From positions 36,007-100,006 of the forward strand of contig JAERTF010000147.1 in NCBI GenBank assembly GCA_016845105.1: DNA of 64,000 nt, given 5' to 3'. This DNA is from Bacteroidota bacterium (GTDB lineage Bacteria > Bacteroidota > Bacteroidia > Bacteroidales > F082). The translations under genes were made by a program, and so were the position numbers. The notes under the pieces are model-generated. The model was given only the letters and a program-made list of their open reading frames with translations, ran no database searches and was not told the DNA's origin. Each line of letters opens with the position of its first letter. The first letter of the stretch is position 1. Positions 18,972 to 28,825 of the stretch are shown piece after piece.

Positions 18972-19000
18972 CAAAGATAGAAATATATAACATGCGGCAA
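18972..19000 (-). promoter_or_regulatory. Bacteroidota-type promoter for the membrane protein/XRE pair
   Basis: On the minus strand a TTG (18998-19000) is followed after 18 bases by TATCTTTG (18972-18979). This fits the Bacteroidota consensus TTG-N19-TAnnTTTG well. The start codon at 18952 is about 20 bases further on. The rest of the gap 18953-19192 shows nothing else. Confidence 0.6.
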
Positions 19001-19192
19001 GAAAATCGAGAAAATTATTTTAACCTTTATGGTTTGTTTAATAAAACTATATTAACAAAGATAAACGACAACAGGTTAAGGGACCAATATTAAATATACC
19101 CGTCAAATAATTAAATATAATATAAGGTTTTGCATTTCAATTAAAAACTTAATCAACATTATTTAAAGCCTGAGTGCCTGAAACACATAATA

Positions 19193-21426
19193 TTAGAAGT
19201 TATATCCTACATTTACAGCAAAGGAAATCGATGGATCATGTTTTGCTCCCATTACAGTAAATTCTATTGGGCCGATAAAACTATTATAAGCAGCAGTTAA
19301 ACCATAACCTAGTTTTGAATTGTCAATATCGAAAACATCTTTGATTTTGTATTCAATATTTCCAAAATCAGCTCTGGCAATTAGGTATAATTTTTCGTAA
19401 ACATTATACTGCAACTTTAATCTTGCAATAGCAGCATAATAACCAAAAGCCTGAATAAACCTATATCCTGTAAAAGGAACAAATGTGCTGATGTAATTAA
19501 TATCATTTATACCACCAAATGCATATTGATATTGTGGAGCGGGATTATCATTTTCCCTCATTCCACCTATAAAAATACCTGGGTTTATTGTTAGTCTTTT
19601 ATGTAATTTTGAATAATGATCATATTTAAGATACATCATAAGAATATCTGTCGAAAGCTTTCCCCAACCCTCGGTTGATGTTGGTTTAACATATTGACAT
19701 TTGAGTTCGGTATTAAAACCTCGCGTTGCAAAATATAGTTTCTCTCTCGTGTCAGCCTTAAACCTGGCAAAAAAGATGGCAAACTCATCATTTGCTGAAA
19801 AATCAAAATCCTCAAGACCCACTATTTCTTGATTTATGCCTGAAAACTCATATTCAAAACCCAATCTGAAATTGTAGATATTTGCAATTGTAGATGTTAC
19901 AAATGCGGATGGTTTAAAACTCGAGATAGAATATGATGTTGTTTTTTTAAATGTTTCAATATTATAATCATCAAAGTGGAATCTAAAAAGGTCAAACTCT
20001 ATTCCAAAACTAGGTTTGGCTCCGTTAGATATTGTGTATAGCGTTTTTAAACGTGGGTTAGATCCCATAACCAACTCGGTTAATAGTTTGCTTCTATTAC
20101 CAAGTATATTTCTAAAGATTCCATTTAATCTAATACTACCATGATAATCTAAATCATAATGAATTGATGCAGATATATATCCAGTGGGAGCTTCTTCAAG
20201 CTTAATTATTAGGTTTACTTTACCGTCAGGAGCTTTTCTAACCTCATAAAAAACATGCTTAAAAAACTGGGTCCCATACACCCTGGTAATTGCCAACTCT
20301 AATTCATTAAGTGATATTTTCGAATTTCTGAATTTACCAAAAAAGTTGTTTAAATATATCAGTGACATTTGTTTGTTACCTTCATAGATTACATCTGCAA
20401 TATCCAATGAGTCCAGTGGTTTTGTAACATATTCCTTAATGGGCATATTTTCTATTGCATTTAAACTGTCGGCAAGCTGTTTAATTTCGTTGTAATATAG
20501 CCTTGCCTGTGCTTCTCCATATGCAATTGTTTGTTCATACTTGTCAAAATCAAGCATCCCTGCTTGTACATCAAGATGAAAGTTTAAATCAAGTGCTTTA
20601 TTAGTTTCTTCGTTGGCTTCTACTCCATGGAAGAATATGATCTGACTTATAATCTCGGCCAAAGAGCTTAACTCAGATATTGTATCGGACAGACCCGATT
20701 GCAAATCACAACCAACTAACAATTGTGCTCCCATTTCCTGAACAGGAATAGCAGGATAATTATTTACAATTCCCCCATCAACTAAATACATTCCGTTATA
20801 ATGAGTAGGAGTAAAATAACCTGGTATCGACATGCTTGATCGAATTGCCATTGGTAAATATCCCTCACGAAGTATTTCAGCATCTCCATTAAAAAGGTTT
20901 GCTCCAACGCATAAAAATGGAGTTTGTAATTCATTGAAATTTGTAATTTCCCATGCGGGGGAGAAGTATTTGTTTAATACTAAGTTTATTTGTTGTCCTT
21001 CGAACATTGCCTGTTTAAGACCAACTTTCCTTTTTTTAATGGAAGTGCTATTATTGAGTTTTCCATAAATTCTCGCTCATCAAATGCAATGTATTTGCGA
21101 GGAATCTTATCTTTTAACAAAGCATCCCAGTCTTGGGAACGCACCATTTTTTCAATTTCATCAGGGCTATAACCAATTGCATATAATCCGCCAATAATAC
21201 TACCAATACTTGTTCCTCCAACATAGTCAATTCTAAGGCCTACTTCCTGGAATACCCTCAGCATTCCGATATATGCAAAGCCTTTTGCACCACCACCACT
21301 TAACACCAGCCCAACTTTTGGCCGTTTTTTGTTGGTTTCTGAAGGCGGAGTTATTCCTAAAATCAGACTAGATTGTAATAATATTAAGATTGATAACAAT
21401 AATTTAATTTGGTTTTTGAAAGTCAT
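19193..21426 (-). pseudogene. Patatin-like phospholipase with C-terminal BamA-type barrel, split by a -1 frameshift
   Basis: The first piece (start 21426) holds a signal peptide and the patatin oxyanion and nucleophile motifs: VLSGGGAKGFAYIGML and the serine motif GGTSIGS. It goes out of frame after LPLKKGKL. The second piece, in another frame, resumes at VGLKQAMFEGQQINL and carries the DGG catalytic Asp (LVDGGIVNNYPAIP), a POTRA-like segment and a surface-antigen beta-barrel ending in VNVGYNF. The break lies at a run of seven A on the minus strand (T7 at 21031-21037). Adding one A, or slipping back one base on A-AAA-AAA, restores a protein of about 745 aa. Intact relatives (RssA/PlpD-like) are surface phospholipases. 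This could be a mutation, a sequencing error or slippage control. Barrel and patatin motifs on both sides otherwise look intact. Confidence 0.8.
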
Positions 21427-21667
21427 AATTATTGGTTTTAAGTTAAAAAGTCAACCAAATTTAATAAGATTTTCCAGAAATTAAACATGCTAATCGGAGT
21501 GAATTGAAAACATGTATGTATTATTGATAAAAGCACAAAACGGAAATTGCTTTTTCATCAATCAGGAAACAAATAACCTGTGTACTAATCCAGAAAAATT
21601 AGTCCCCATATTCAGAAATGAAAAAGGAGCAAACAATAAGAATGAAATGGTATTTCGATAAATAAAA

Positions 21668-22180
21668 CTATTGTACTTTCAGCCCATAAATTAAATGATC
21701 ATGAACTTTTTCATCAATATTAATTGTAGAAGGGAGTCTGCCCCATTCTTCAAACCCGTATTTGGTAAGAAGTTTAACACTTTCAAAATTTACATCAAGA
21801 ACAAAAGCCAATAAGGTGTTTTTGCCAATTCGTGGGCAATCTTTAATAACATGTTCGAGTAGTGCCGATCCAATGCCTATTCGTTTATGTTCTTCATCAA
21901 GAAAAAAGCTAACCTCACCAATTTTGCTCATCGCCTCTCTTCCTGGTCGATATTGAGTTAGGTTTACATATCCAACCACCTCTCCTTTTATTTCTGCAAC
22001 GTAAATAGGAAAAGTATCGGAGTTATGTTTTTTAAACCACTCAACCCTTTCCTTAACGGTAAATTCCCACATGTTGCCAGTTGCTCGTCGGCTTCTAATA
22101 GCTTGGTTATAGATGGTTACAATTGAAGTCAGGTCTTCAAATAAAGCAGGGCGAATTTCTATATTTTGTTTCATTTGCAT
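21668..22180 (-). CDS. GNAT-family N-acetyltransferase (phosphinothricin acetyltransferase-like)
   Basis: 170 aa. The GNAT fold is visible: IRPALFEDLTSIVTIYNQAI at the start, YVAEIKGEVVGYVNL for strand 4, and the acetyl-CoA pyrophosphate loop HKRIGIGSALLEHV (R/Q-x-x-G-x-G/A). The ordering and the NQAI segment resemble the PAT/MddA branch, but the aromatic substrate residues cannot be confirmed. It probably acetylates a small amine or amino acid. The alternative start MKQ, two codons later at 22174, is possible. No operon partner is evident. Confidence 0.85.
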   Translation of the reverse strand: MQMKQNIEIRPALFEDLTSIVTIYNQAIRSRRATGNMWEFTVKERVEWFKKHNSDTFPIYVAEIKGEVVGYVNLTQYRPGREAMSKIGEVSFFLDEEHKRIGIGSALLEHVIKDCPRIGKNTLLAFVLDVNFESVKLLTKYGFEEWGRLPSTINIDEKVHDHLIYGLKVQ

Positions 22181-22249
22181 TTCAATAATAATAAGGAATA
22201 AAATTTATGATGTAAAATTATAAATTTTGATATTAAGAATGGTTCAAAA

Positions 22250-22530
22250 CTACTTGATGACTCCAATTGGGCATACTAATTGGCAGTCGGTTCAGACTAT
22301 ACGTTCGGAATGATTAATCTTTTTACTCTGGCTGATATATCTCATAGCATCAAAATCCAATGTACAAATTTTATTACAAGCACCACATTCGATGCATTAA
22401 TTTTGGAAGGGCTTAATTTTAATAGGTCAAATTGTTGCTGTTGGAATCATAACCAAAGCAACATAAGTGTTTACAAAATGCTTTTTTGTCGTTTAAGGCA
22501 AATCAAGGGTGGTTTAGAATGTTAAAATAG
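22250..22530 (-). pseudogene. Relic of a 4Fe-4S ferredoxin-type (NapH/YccM-like) membrane protein
   Basis: On the minus strand a recognisable ferredoxin tail remains. It begins with FCKHLC (in another frame, recalling the FCRYLCP of NapH-like proteins), then CIECGACNKICTLDFDAM as a first C-x2-C-x2-C-x3-C cluster, and SERIV-stop-TDCQLVCPIGVIK as a second. In the second cluster the first cysteine has become Arg (CGT) and the second is a TGA (22292-22294). A TAA (22397-22399) precedes CIECGAC and a frameshift lies further upstream. Three nonsense codons plus a frameshift mark this as a decayed gene. The upstream part to about 22600 cannot be traced. Confidence 0.75.
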
Positions 22531-22701
22531 ATTGCATTACCCACAAACATCCATAACATTTCGTTTTACTAATGTAATTTTTCCATACATCATAGCTTAG
22601 AGCAAACCACTATACATCACTTTAAACAAAAATTCAATTAATGTTTTTAATAATTATCATCAATATTATTCAGTATAAAATCCGTTAATTCTAACCTTTT
22701 C

Positions 22702-22709
22702 TATCTTTG
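22702..22709 (+). promoter_or_regulatory. Candidate -7 box for the AbgT transporter gene
   Basis: TATCTTTG fits TAnnTTTG and lies 18 bases before the ATG at 22727. No clear -33 TTG is seen. Confidence 0.45.
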
Positions 22710-22726
22710 CTCCTTATTTTTCAATT

Positions 22727-24265
22727 ATGGAATCATCAAAAACTAAAACAGGCATCCTCCAAAAGATGCTAAACTGGACCGAGAAGGCAGGAAATGCTCT
22801 TCCACATCCTGGAACTTTGTTTGCACTGTTTGCAATTGGCACCTTAGTATTATCGGCAATTGGAGCCTATTTTGGATGGGAAGTTATTCATCCTGGAACC
22901 AAAGAGATAATACAACCAGTTAATCTACTTTCTCATGATGGAGTTCATAGGATTATCCTTGAGATGGTTGATAATTTTACTGGATTTGCCCCACTGGGCA
23001 TCGTAATGGTGGCAATGCTGGGAATTGGAATTGCAGAGCAGAGTGGATTAATAAGTGCTATTATTAGATTGTTGGTGCTTAACTCACACAAGCAACTTCT
23101 AACTTTCATAATTGTATTTTCAGGAATCTTATCAAATGTTGCTTCTGATGTTGGTTATGTGTTGTTAATACCCCTTGCCGGGGTTATATTTATTGCGGTA
23201 GGGCGACACCCGATTGCAGGTATGGCAGCAGCTTTTGCAGGAGTAAGTGGAGGTTTTAGTGCAAACCTTGTACTTGGTACTGTTGATCCTCTGTTGGCCG
23301 GACTTTCAACTGAGGCTGCGGAAATTCTTGATCCCACATATGAAGTTAATCCCACTGCAAATTATTATTTCATGGTGGCTTCCACCTTTATTATTGCCTT
23401 TACAGGTACGTTTATAACTAACAAAGTTGTTGAACCAAGACTTGGAAAGTATACCGGTAAGGTAGATGAGAGGGAAAGCTCCGTTGAACACCTCTCAAAA
23501 CTTGAGAAAAAGGGTTTATGGATGGCTGTTCTTACAATGGTAGTTATTGTGGTAATTACAATTATTGGTATTGTTCCGGATGATGGTTTTTTCAGAGGAG
23601 CAGATGGTGGTATTTTAACATCCCCATTAATAAAAGGTGTGGTTGCTATGTTATTCTTTACAGCAGGAGCAACAGGGCTGTCTTATGGAATTACAACTGG
23701 TGCTTTTAAGAATGATACAGATGTAATGAATGGGATGGCAGCATCAATGAGATCGTTAGCAACATATTTTGTGCTGGTATTTTTTGCTGCTCAGTTTGTG
23801 GCATATTTTAAATGGAGTAACCTGGGAATTATTTTGGCTGTTGAAGGTGCTGATATGCTTATGTCGGCTGATTTGGGGCTGATTCCATTGATGATATTGT
23901 TTATAATTTTATCGGCTTCCATAAATATGTTAATGGGAAGCGCATCTGCAAAATGGGCTATTCTTGCGCCAATATTTATTCCCATGTTTATGATTATGGG
24001 ATACTCACCCGAGTTGTCTCAGGTTGTTTATAGAATTGGCGATAGCGTTACAAATGTAATTTCGCCTATGATGAGCTTTTTTGCGCTGATAATTGCCTTT
24101 GTTCAGAAGTATGATCCTAAAGCCGGAATAGGGACAATTATTGCCACTATGATTCCTTACTCAATTGCATTCTTCCTTGTATGGGTATTGCTGTTGGTAG
24201 GATGGCTGTTGTTTGGGCTACCTTTGGGACCAGATGCAGGTATTCATTATGTAATGCCACAATAG
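22727..24265 (+). CDS. AbgT-family transporter
   Basis: 512 aa inner-membrane protein with about 11-13 hydrophobic segments. The AbgT hallmarks are present: WTEKAGNALPHPGTLFALFA at the N-terminus, FAPLGIVMVAMLGIGIAEQSGLI, and the C-terminal INMLMGSASAKWAILAPIFI with SPEL and IGDSVTNVISPM. AbgT proteins were named for uptake of p-aminobenzoyl-glutamate, and some act as sulfonamide efflux pumps. Which applies here cannot be read from sequence. A DHFR-like gene lies downstream on the opposite strand, which may be coincidence. The length is normal for the family. Confidence 0.93.
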   Translation: MESSKTKTGILQKMLNWTEKAGNALPHPGTLFALFAIGTLVLSAIGAYFGWEVIHPGTKEIIQPVNLLSHDGVHRIILEMVDNFTGFAPLGIVMVAMLGIGIAEQSGLISAIIRLLVLNSHKQLLTFIIVFSGILSNVASDVGYVLLIPLAGVIFIAVGRHPIAGMAAAFAGVSGGFSANLVLGTVDPLLAGLSTEAAEILDPTYEVNPTANYYFMVASTFIIAFTGTFITNKVVEPRLGKYTGKVDERESSVEHLSKLEKKGLWMAVLTMVVIVVITIIGIVPDDGFFRGADGGILTSPLIKGVVAMLFFTAGATGLSYGITTGAFKNDTDVMNGMAASMRSLATYFVLVFFAAQFVAYFKWSNLGIILAVEGADMLMSADLGLIPLMILFIILSASINMLMGSASAKWAILAPIFIPMFMIMGYSPELSQVVYRIGDSVTNVISPMMSFFALIIAFVQKYDPKAGIGTIIATMIPYSIAFFLVWVLLLVGWLLFGLPLGPDAGIHYVMPQ

Positions 24266-24473
24266 GCTATAGAGTTTGATTTATAGAAAAATGTCTTTTT
24301 AGTTTTAAACTAGGCTTATTTAGTAGGTTTATTGTAAAGAACAGGCATTTGGTCTTTCCAGTTATTCTAGTATTAAAAACAGCACTTCTTATGGGTGAAG
24401 AATAGATTTCATCTTCTGTTACTTCATCTTCATTTCCCATATTATCAGGCCTAACAACTACCCCTTAATAAAA

Positions 24474-25013
24474 CTATTTATTCCGTTTGTAGTGACTTTG
24501 AACAATTTGATTCAAAAGAACCACAGTGTTCAGGTGTTTGAACTGTAATGATTTTGGTAATTGTCCAAACAATGAAATTCCATCGCCCAATAAAATAGGA
24601 ATGGTGGAAATTCTAAGCTCATCAATTAGATCTTCTTTTAAGAAATGTTGAACAGTTTTTCCTCCATCAATGTATAAACTATGGTGCCCCTTTTTGTATA
24701 TCTTGCTAAGAATTTCTTTTGGAGTACCATTTAGAATAGATACCTTTTCAATAAGTTTTTTAGGAATTTCACCAAGCGAACCGCTTAACACAAACACATG
24801 TTTTTTGTAAGGCCATTCACCATCAAAGCCTGATACAGTTTCAAAGGTTGTCCTCCCCATAACTATTGCATCAACCTCATCCATGAGGCTATTGTAACCC
24901 ATATCATTATTTTCGGGGTTTGGTATTAAATTCAACCAATCAAGCTCTCCGTTTATTCCAGCAATATATCCATCTAAACTCTTTGCAACAAAAACGATGT
25001 TTCTATTTTTCAT
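24474..25013 (-). CDS. Dihydrofolate reductase/RibD C-terminal-like protein
   Basis: 179 aa. It starts with RNIVFVAKSLDGYIAGINGELDWL, the signature of YyaP/YwjB-type proteins of the RibD C-terminal (DHFR-like) superfamily. MDEVDAIVMGRTTFETV and the NADPH-site glycine pair in YIDGGKTVQHFL also fit. True DHFR residues for folate are not clearly present, so I would not call it folA. It probably reduces a small molecule using NAD(P)H. It is the last of the minus-strand genes following the GH36 gene (39 bases away). Confidence 0.85.
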   Translation of the reverse strand: MKNRNIVFVAKSLDGYIAGINGELDWLNLIPNPENNDMGYNSLMDEVDAIVMGRTTFETVSGFDGEWPYKKHVFVLSGSLGEIPKKLIEKVSILNGTPKEILSKIYKKGHHSLYIDGGKTVQHFLKEDLIDELRISTIPILLGDGISLFGQLPKSLQFKHLNTVVLLNQIVQSHYKRNK

Positions 25014-25052
25014 AATGGTATTTATTGTAGATAGGCTAGTGTAATAAATATA

Positions 25053-26930
25053 CTAATTATTTGATGCTTTCCTAAGTAAAGCTATCCCTGACTGAGGTAT
25101 ATCAATACGGTTAACACCTTTCTTAAATGAGACAGATTGTTTTGTAATTAGGTTTCCGGTACAGTCATTAACCACAAGCATACCATGAAATGATGATTTA
25201 AAATCGACTACAACTCTTGTTGTATTTTTTGCATTGATTATATCAAGTTGATTTATTTCACTACCAATTGAAACAATCATATCTTCATATGTGGTTGTTA
25301 TTTGATGATTTTTATTAATTGCTGTTAATACTGGATAGTTTGCTCCTGGGTTTGATGGTATAAAAGTTCCACCAAGTAGGATATGACTATTGTTGTTCCA
25401 GTATGCGAACCAATATCGTATCATATCCAGATGTGAATCAGGTACCTCACCCAGTTTAACAGAAAGTTGAGGTACACTATATAGTATGTTCAAAATTTGT
25501 AATGCAGCTTGTTCAACAGACTCTTCATGTCGCCAAATAAACATATCACTATGAACTGCTGTATTTTGGGAAAGAATTCTTAGGTTTGTTGTTTCCAATC
25601 GATTTGCCACAGCATTATTAGGACAATCTACACCACGAAACATATTACCGTATTTTCGCATTAAGGGACCTATGTATGGTTGCCTAAATTCAATAAGAAT
25701 ATTAGGTCTTGCGGCTGTTAACCTTTCAGTTATTTCAGTCATTAAAGCATCAGTGGCATCATTAACACTTGCATAATCACGACCGTTCTCTTCTGTGAGT
25801 TGGGTATCCTCACTTGCTGTAAACCACCCCATGAAATCAAGTTTAAAGCCATCCAAATTCCAGTTATTTAGTGCCGTCATATATGTATTAATTATAAATT
25901 CCCGTACTTCAGGATATCGTGGATCAAGTATATATGCTCCCTGGGATTCCCAATAACGTAGATATTTCCCAATAAACCTTGGGTAGTTTTTTGCCTTTTC
26001 TCCAATAAATGGTAGTGAATACCAAAGTAATAATTTCATATCTTCATTGTGTACAGCTTGAACAAAATCAACCATATTAGGTATTCGTTCAGGGTACCAA
26101 TCACCAGTATATCTATAGCCTCGGTTACCATCAACTGTTTGCCAGCCATCATCAACAATGACAGCATCACAACCCAAGGACCGGGCAATTTTACATTCAT
26201 TCACTATTTCATCCATACTAATATTCTGATGGTAACTGTACCAAGTTGAATACATTGGTTTTTTCGCATCTTCGGGCACATTCAGTGGTTTATATTCAGG
26301 TTTTTTTGCCCACCATGTTGCCACATCATCGATGGATTCATAGTATGGAAGTGAACGAGTATCAATTCTCAGGGTGATTGAATAATTTTTTGTAAGAGGC
26401 ATTTTTTCTTTAAAAAGAGATATTTTTGGATGGAAACTAACATCTTCCTCTTTTAAATAACTAACAATTTCACTTTTGTTCAAAGCATCAGATAATGAGA
26501 TGGTTATTCGATTATGTAATGCGTTATTATAGAATGATAATATTGGTGCATACCTTGTGGCCTTTGAAGTAATACCACTACTATAAAAATTTACTTTATC
26601 CGCTGACATACTAGGGTTCCAGAATCCCATAATATCAATAGATGGGAAATGAAATTGTATCGAAACTGGTGTTAGTTCAGATGGTGTTTTTGCCGTAAAT
26701 GAAAATGTAATTAACTTAACACCTTCTTCTGGATTAAAAATTGTTTTTTCAACGGAGAAATTTCCAGTCTCACCTACAATTTTAATACTATCTGTATTTA
26801 TTTCAAGCGGAGGTATTGGTTTTGTATCAGTAACTTCATAAGTTTGAACAGGCGTGTTGTTACATGATATAGAAGCAAACATCAATAAAGATGAAATTAA
26901 GCAGGTGAATATGTATTGCGATTTATTCAT
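25053..26930 (-). CDS. GH36-like (clan GH-D) alpha-galactosidase-type lipoprotein
   Basis: 625 aa. The lipobox at SISC (about residue 23) predicts a lipid anchor. An N-terminal beta-sandwich (about 40-200) precedes a TIM barrel with STWYSYHQ, CDAVIVDDGWQ, the nucleophile segment LDGFKLDFM and the proposed acid/base in FRGVDCPNNAV. These follow the order of GH36 and related GH-D enzymes, which cleave terminal alpha-galactosides or alpha-N-acetylgalactosaminides. A beta-rich C-terminal domain ends the protein. Relatives in this clan also include raffinose-synthase-like forms, so substrate is uncertain. The gene follows the CBM9/GHL10 gene by 34 bases and is probably in the same transcript. Confidence 0.85.
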   Translation of the reverse strand: MNKSQYIFTCLISSLLMFASISCNNTPVQTYEVTDTKPIPPLEINTDSIKIVGETGNFSVEKTIFNPEEGVKLITFSFTAKTPSELTPVSIQFHFPSIDIMGFWNPSMSADKVNFYSSGITSKATRYAPILSFYNNALHNRITISLSDALNKSEIVSYLKEEDVSFHPKISLFKEKMPLTKNYSITLRIDTRSLPYYESIDDVATWWAKKPEYKPLNVPEDAKKPMYSTWYSYHQNISMDEIVNECKIARSLGCDAVIVDDGWQTVDGNRGYRYTGDWYPERIPNMVDFVQAVHNEDMKLLLWYSLPFIGEKAKNYPRFIGKYLRYWESQGAYILDPRYPEVREFIINTYMTALNNWNLDGFKLDFMGWFTASEDTQLTEENGRDYASVNDATDALMTEITERLTAARPNILIEFRQPYIGPLMRKYGNMFRGVDCPNNAVANRLETTNLRILSQNTAVHSDMFIWRHEESVEQAALQILNILYSVPQLSVKLGEVPDSHLDMIRYWFAYWNNNSHILLGGTFIPSNPGANYPVLTAINKNHQITTTYEDMIVSIGSEINQLDIINAKNTTRVVVDFKSSFHGMLVVNDCTGNLITKQSVSFKKGVNRIDIPQSGIALLRKASNN

Positions 26931-26964
26931 GATTTTGAAGGTTTCATATGGTGTAGTAAAAATA

Positions 26965-28770
26965 TTAGCGATGTTTTTTTGTGAAATTCTTAATTTGAAC
27001 TATTGTGTTCTCATTCAGGTTTCCATAGCTGAAAAATGAAATGCCATCTGCTCCACCAGCCAAAGCTGCATTAATTGCCTTTGATACACTATTTTGACCC
27101 TGAAGACTAGGCAGGTATAGGCCACAAAAAATCATTGAATTATCCCCAATGGCTTTTCTGTCTTCTTCGATGACTTCCCTTATCCAGTCAATATCTTCAT
27201 TATAAAAATTATGATAAACCATCGGAAAATAGCAATCCAGATTCCAGTCTTTCCAATCTTGCCTTACCATATCAGCCGACATTTGTGGAGTTGGGAATAC
27301 CGCTGCTGTAATTTTCATGTCCTTTCCTTTTACATGATTTCGAAGTTCATCAATTGTAAGATTAAGTTGATTTAACCTGAAATCTATCCAGCTTTTATTA
27401 TTCCCTGGATCCTTAAGTTCGATGGGGTCAACTCCATATTTATCCTTGTATAATCCTCTCATATATGGGTGATATCCATAATCAAATTCAGGCATAATAT
27501 GATCTTGAACAAGACCATATTTTGGTTGTAAGCCAACAGGTAGAATTACATCCACATAGCGGATATAATCCATATGAATTCCTTCCAGTCCATCCACCTC
27601 AGCCAAATCATCCATTCCTGATTTAATAAATTCCTGTACCTCAGGGAGGGCGGGACACATAAATTTATAATAGTCTACATATGCCTTTTCGTAGGCAAGT
27701 GAGTTGCCCAGCTGATTATAACTAAGCCAATGTGGTTTTGCATCGCCTCTGTTCATAGTCCAATACCATGCATGAACTTTAATATTGTACTGCTTTGCAA
27801 TTTGTATTACTTTGTTTAACAAAGTTACATTACCTCCAAAAAGAAAACCCCTTATTCCGGCATCATCCATTTTTCGCATGATCCTTTCCCAGTCATAACG
27901 TTCATTATTTGAATTACCACCCATCCATGTCCAATATAAGGGAAGACCACCTTTTGACCATTGATTTTGGTTTACCTGAGGTAATTCGTTGATAAAAGTA
28001 ACATATCCCCACATTTCCGGAGCATGCATATTTATTACACCCTGAGGAGACCATACCCAGTTATTTTCAGGATATCTCTTTCCTGTTTCGGGTTCTGTTT
28101 TTCGATTATATCTGCCATCTGCGAATTCATATTCCCACTCAACACGCGAAAAATTCATTCGCCAGGTTGTACCATTTACTGGTGAAAGAACAGATGTATC
28201 ACGGTTTTGATAGATATCCCATGGTATGGCAAGTTCAACGGTCCATTTTACATCTGATGATGTTGTATCATTTGCCGAGCCATATATTTTCACTGCCTTT
28301 AGTAAACCTTCTGCGTTCCATGTAAGATCTGCACGTCCCCCTTTGTTATATGGTTTATTTAAATAAATATCAAGTACAGTTTCCAGAGTATTAATTTCTA
28401 TTTCAAAATAATTTAGTCCATCTCCTGTTGGGTCAATAAAAACTTCAAAATCGTTATCGCGGTAGATTATTTCATCGTGATTTTCAAGATAACCCCAGAT
28501 ATCCTTTTCTTCCAATTCGGCAGCTATATACAGATAATTATCATCCCATAACATTTTCATTCTGCTTTCATAATAGGGCATGGAACTTGCCTTGCCTTCA
28601 ATATCCACGAAAAAATCAGACCAGGGTATGGTTTTCCATACATCTTTATAAACATCACCATCAATTATTATGGTGCTTTTTGCTCTGAAACAATCATAAT
28701 TTTTAGGTGATTGGGAATAAAGGAACGAGGTAAGTGAAATAAGACTCAGAAATAAAATGAATGGCTTCAT
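26965..28770 (-). CDS. Secreted CBM9-like + GHL10 (glycosyl hydrolase-like 10) protein
   Basis: 601 aa. The signal peptide (1-19) precedes a CBM9-type domain (about 25-240: TIIIDGDVYKDVWKTIPWS, then MLWDDNYLYIAAELEEKD and NDFEVFIDPTGDG). A TIM-barrel GHL10/DUF187 domain follows (about 285-600: ERIMRKMDDAGIRGFLFGG, HAWYWTMNRGD, EGIHMDYIRY, DCYFPMVYHNFY). GHL10 proteins are putative glycoside hydrolases. The conserved Asp in the HMDYIRY motif lies in the active-site region. Only 55 bases separate it from the upstream ABC permease gene, so it may be transcribed with the export operon. Its substrate is probably a polysaccharide, but this is inference. Confidence 0.88.
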   Translation of the reverse strand: MKPFILFLSLISLTSFLYSQSPKNYDCFRAKSTIIIDGDVYKDVWKTIPWSDFFVDIEGKASSMPYYESRMKMLWDDNYLYIAAELEEKDIWGYLENHDEIIYRDNDFEVFIDPTGDGLNYFEIEINTLETVLDIYLNKPYNKGGRADLTWNAEGLLKAVKIYGSANDTTSSDVKWTVELAIPWDIYQNRDTSVLSPVNGTTWRMNFSRVEWEYEFADGRYNRKTEPETGKRYPENNWVWSPQGVINMHAPEMWGYVTFINELPQVNQNQWSKGGLPLYWTWMGGNSNNERYDWERIMRKMDDAGIRGFLFGGNVTLLNKVIQIAKQYNIKVHAWYWTMNRGDAKPHWLSYNQLGNSLAYEKAYVDYYKFMCPALPEVQEFIKSGMDDLAEVDGLEGIHMDYIRYVDVILPVGLQPKYGLVQDHIMPEFDYGYHPYMRGLYKDKYGVDPIELKDPGNNKSWIDFRLNQLNLTIDELRNHVKGKDMKITAAVFPTPQMSADMVRQDWKDWNLDCYFPMVYHNFYNEDIDWIREVIEEDRKAIGDNSMIFCGLYLPSLQGQNSVSKAINAALAGGADGISFFSYGNLNENTIVQIKNFTKKHR

Positions 28771-28825
28771 AACTTATAATTATCTTTATCAAAAATATGA
28801 AAGTTATATTGCCCGCTATATGTTC

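Noticed and set aside
22292..22294. TGA in the ferredoxin relic as a selenocysteine codon
   Set aside because: A TAA and a frameshift lie in the same relic, and the neighbouring cluster Cys has changed to Arg, so decay is the simpler explanation.
22280..22525. Plus-strand open frame of 81 codons
   Set aside because: It is the antisense of the ferredoxin relic; the minus strand carries the recognisable cysteine motifs.
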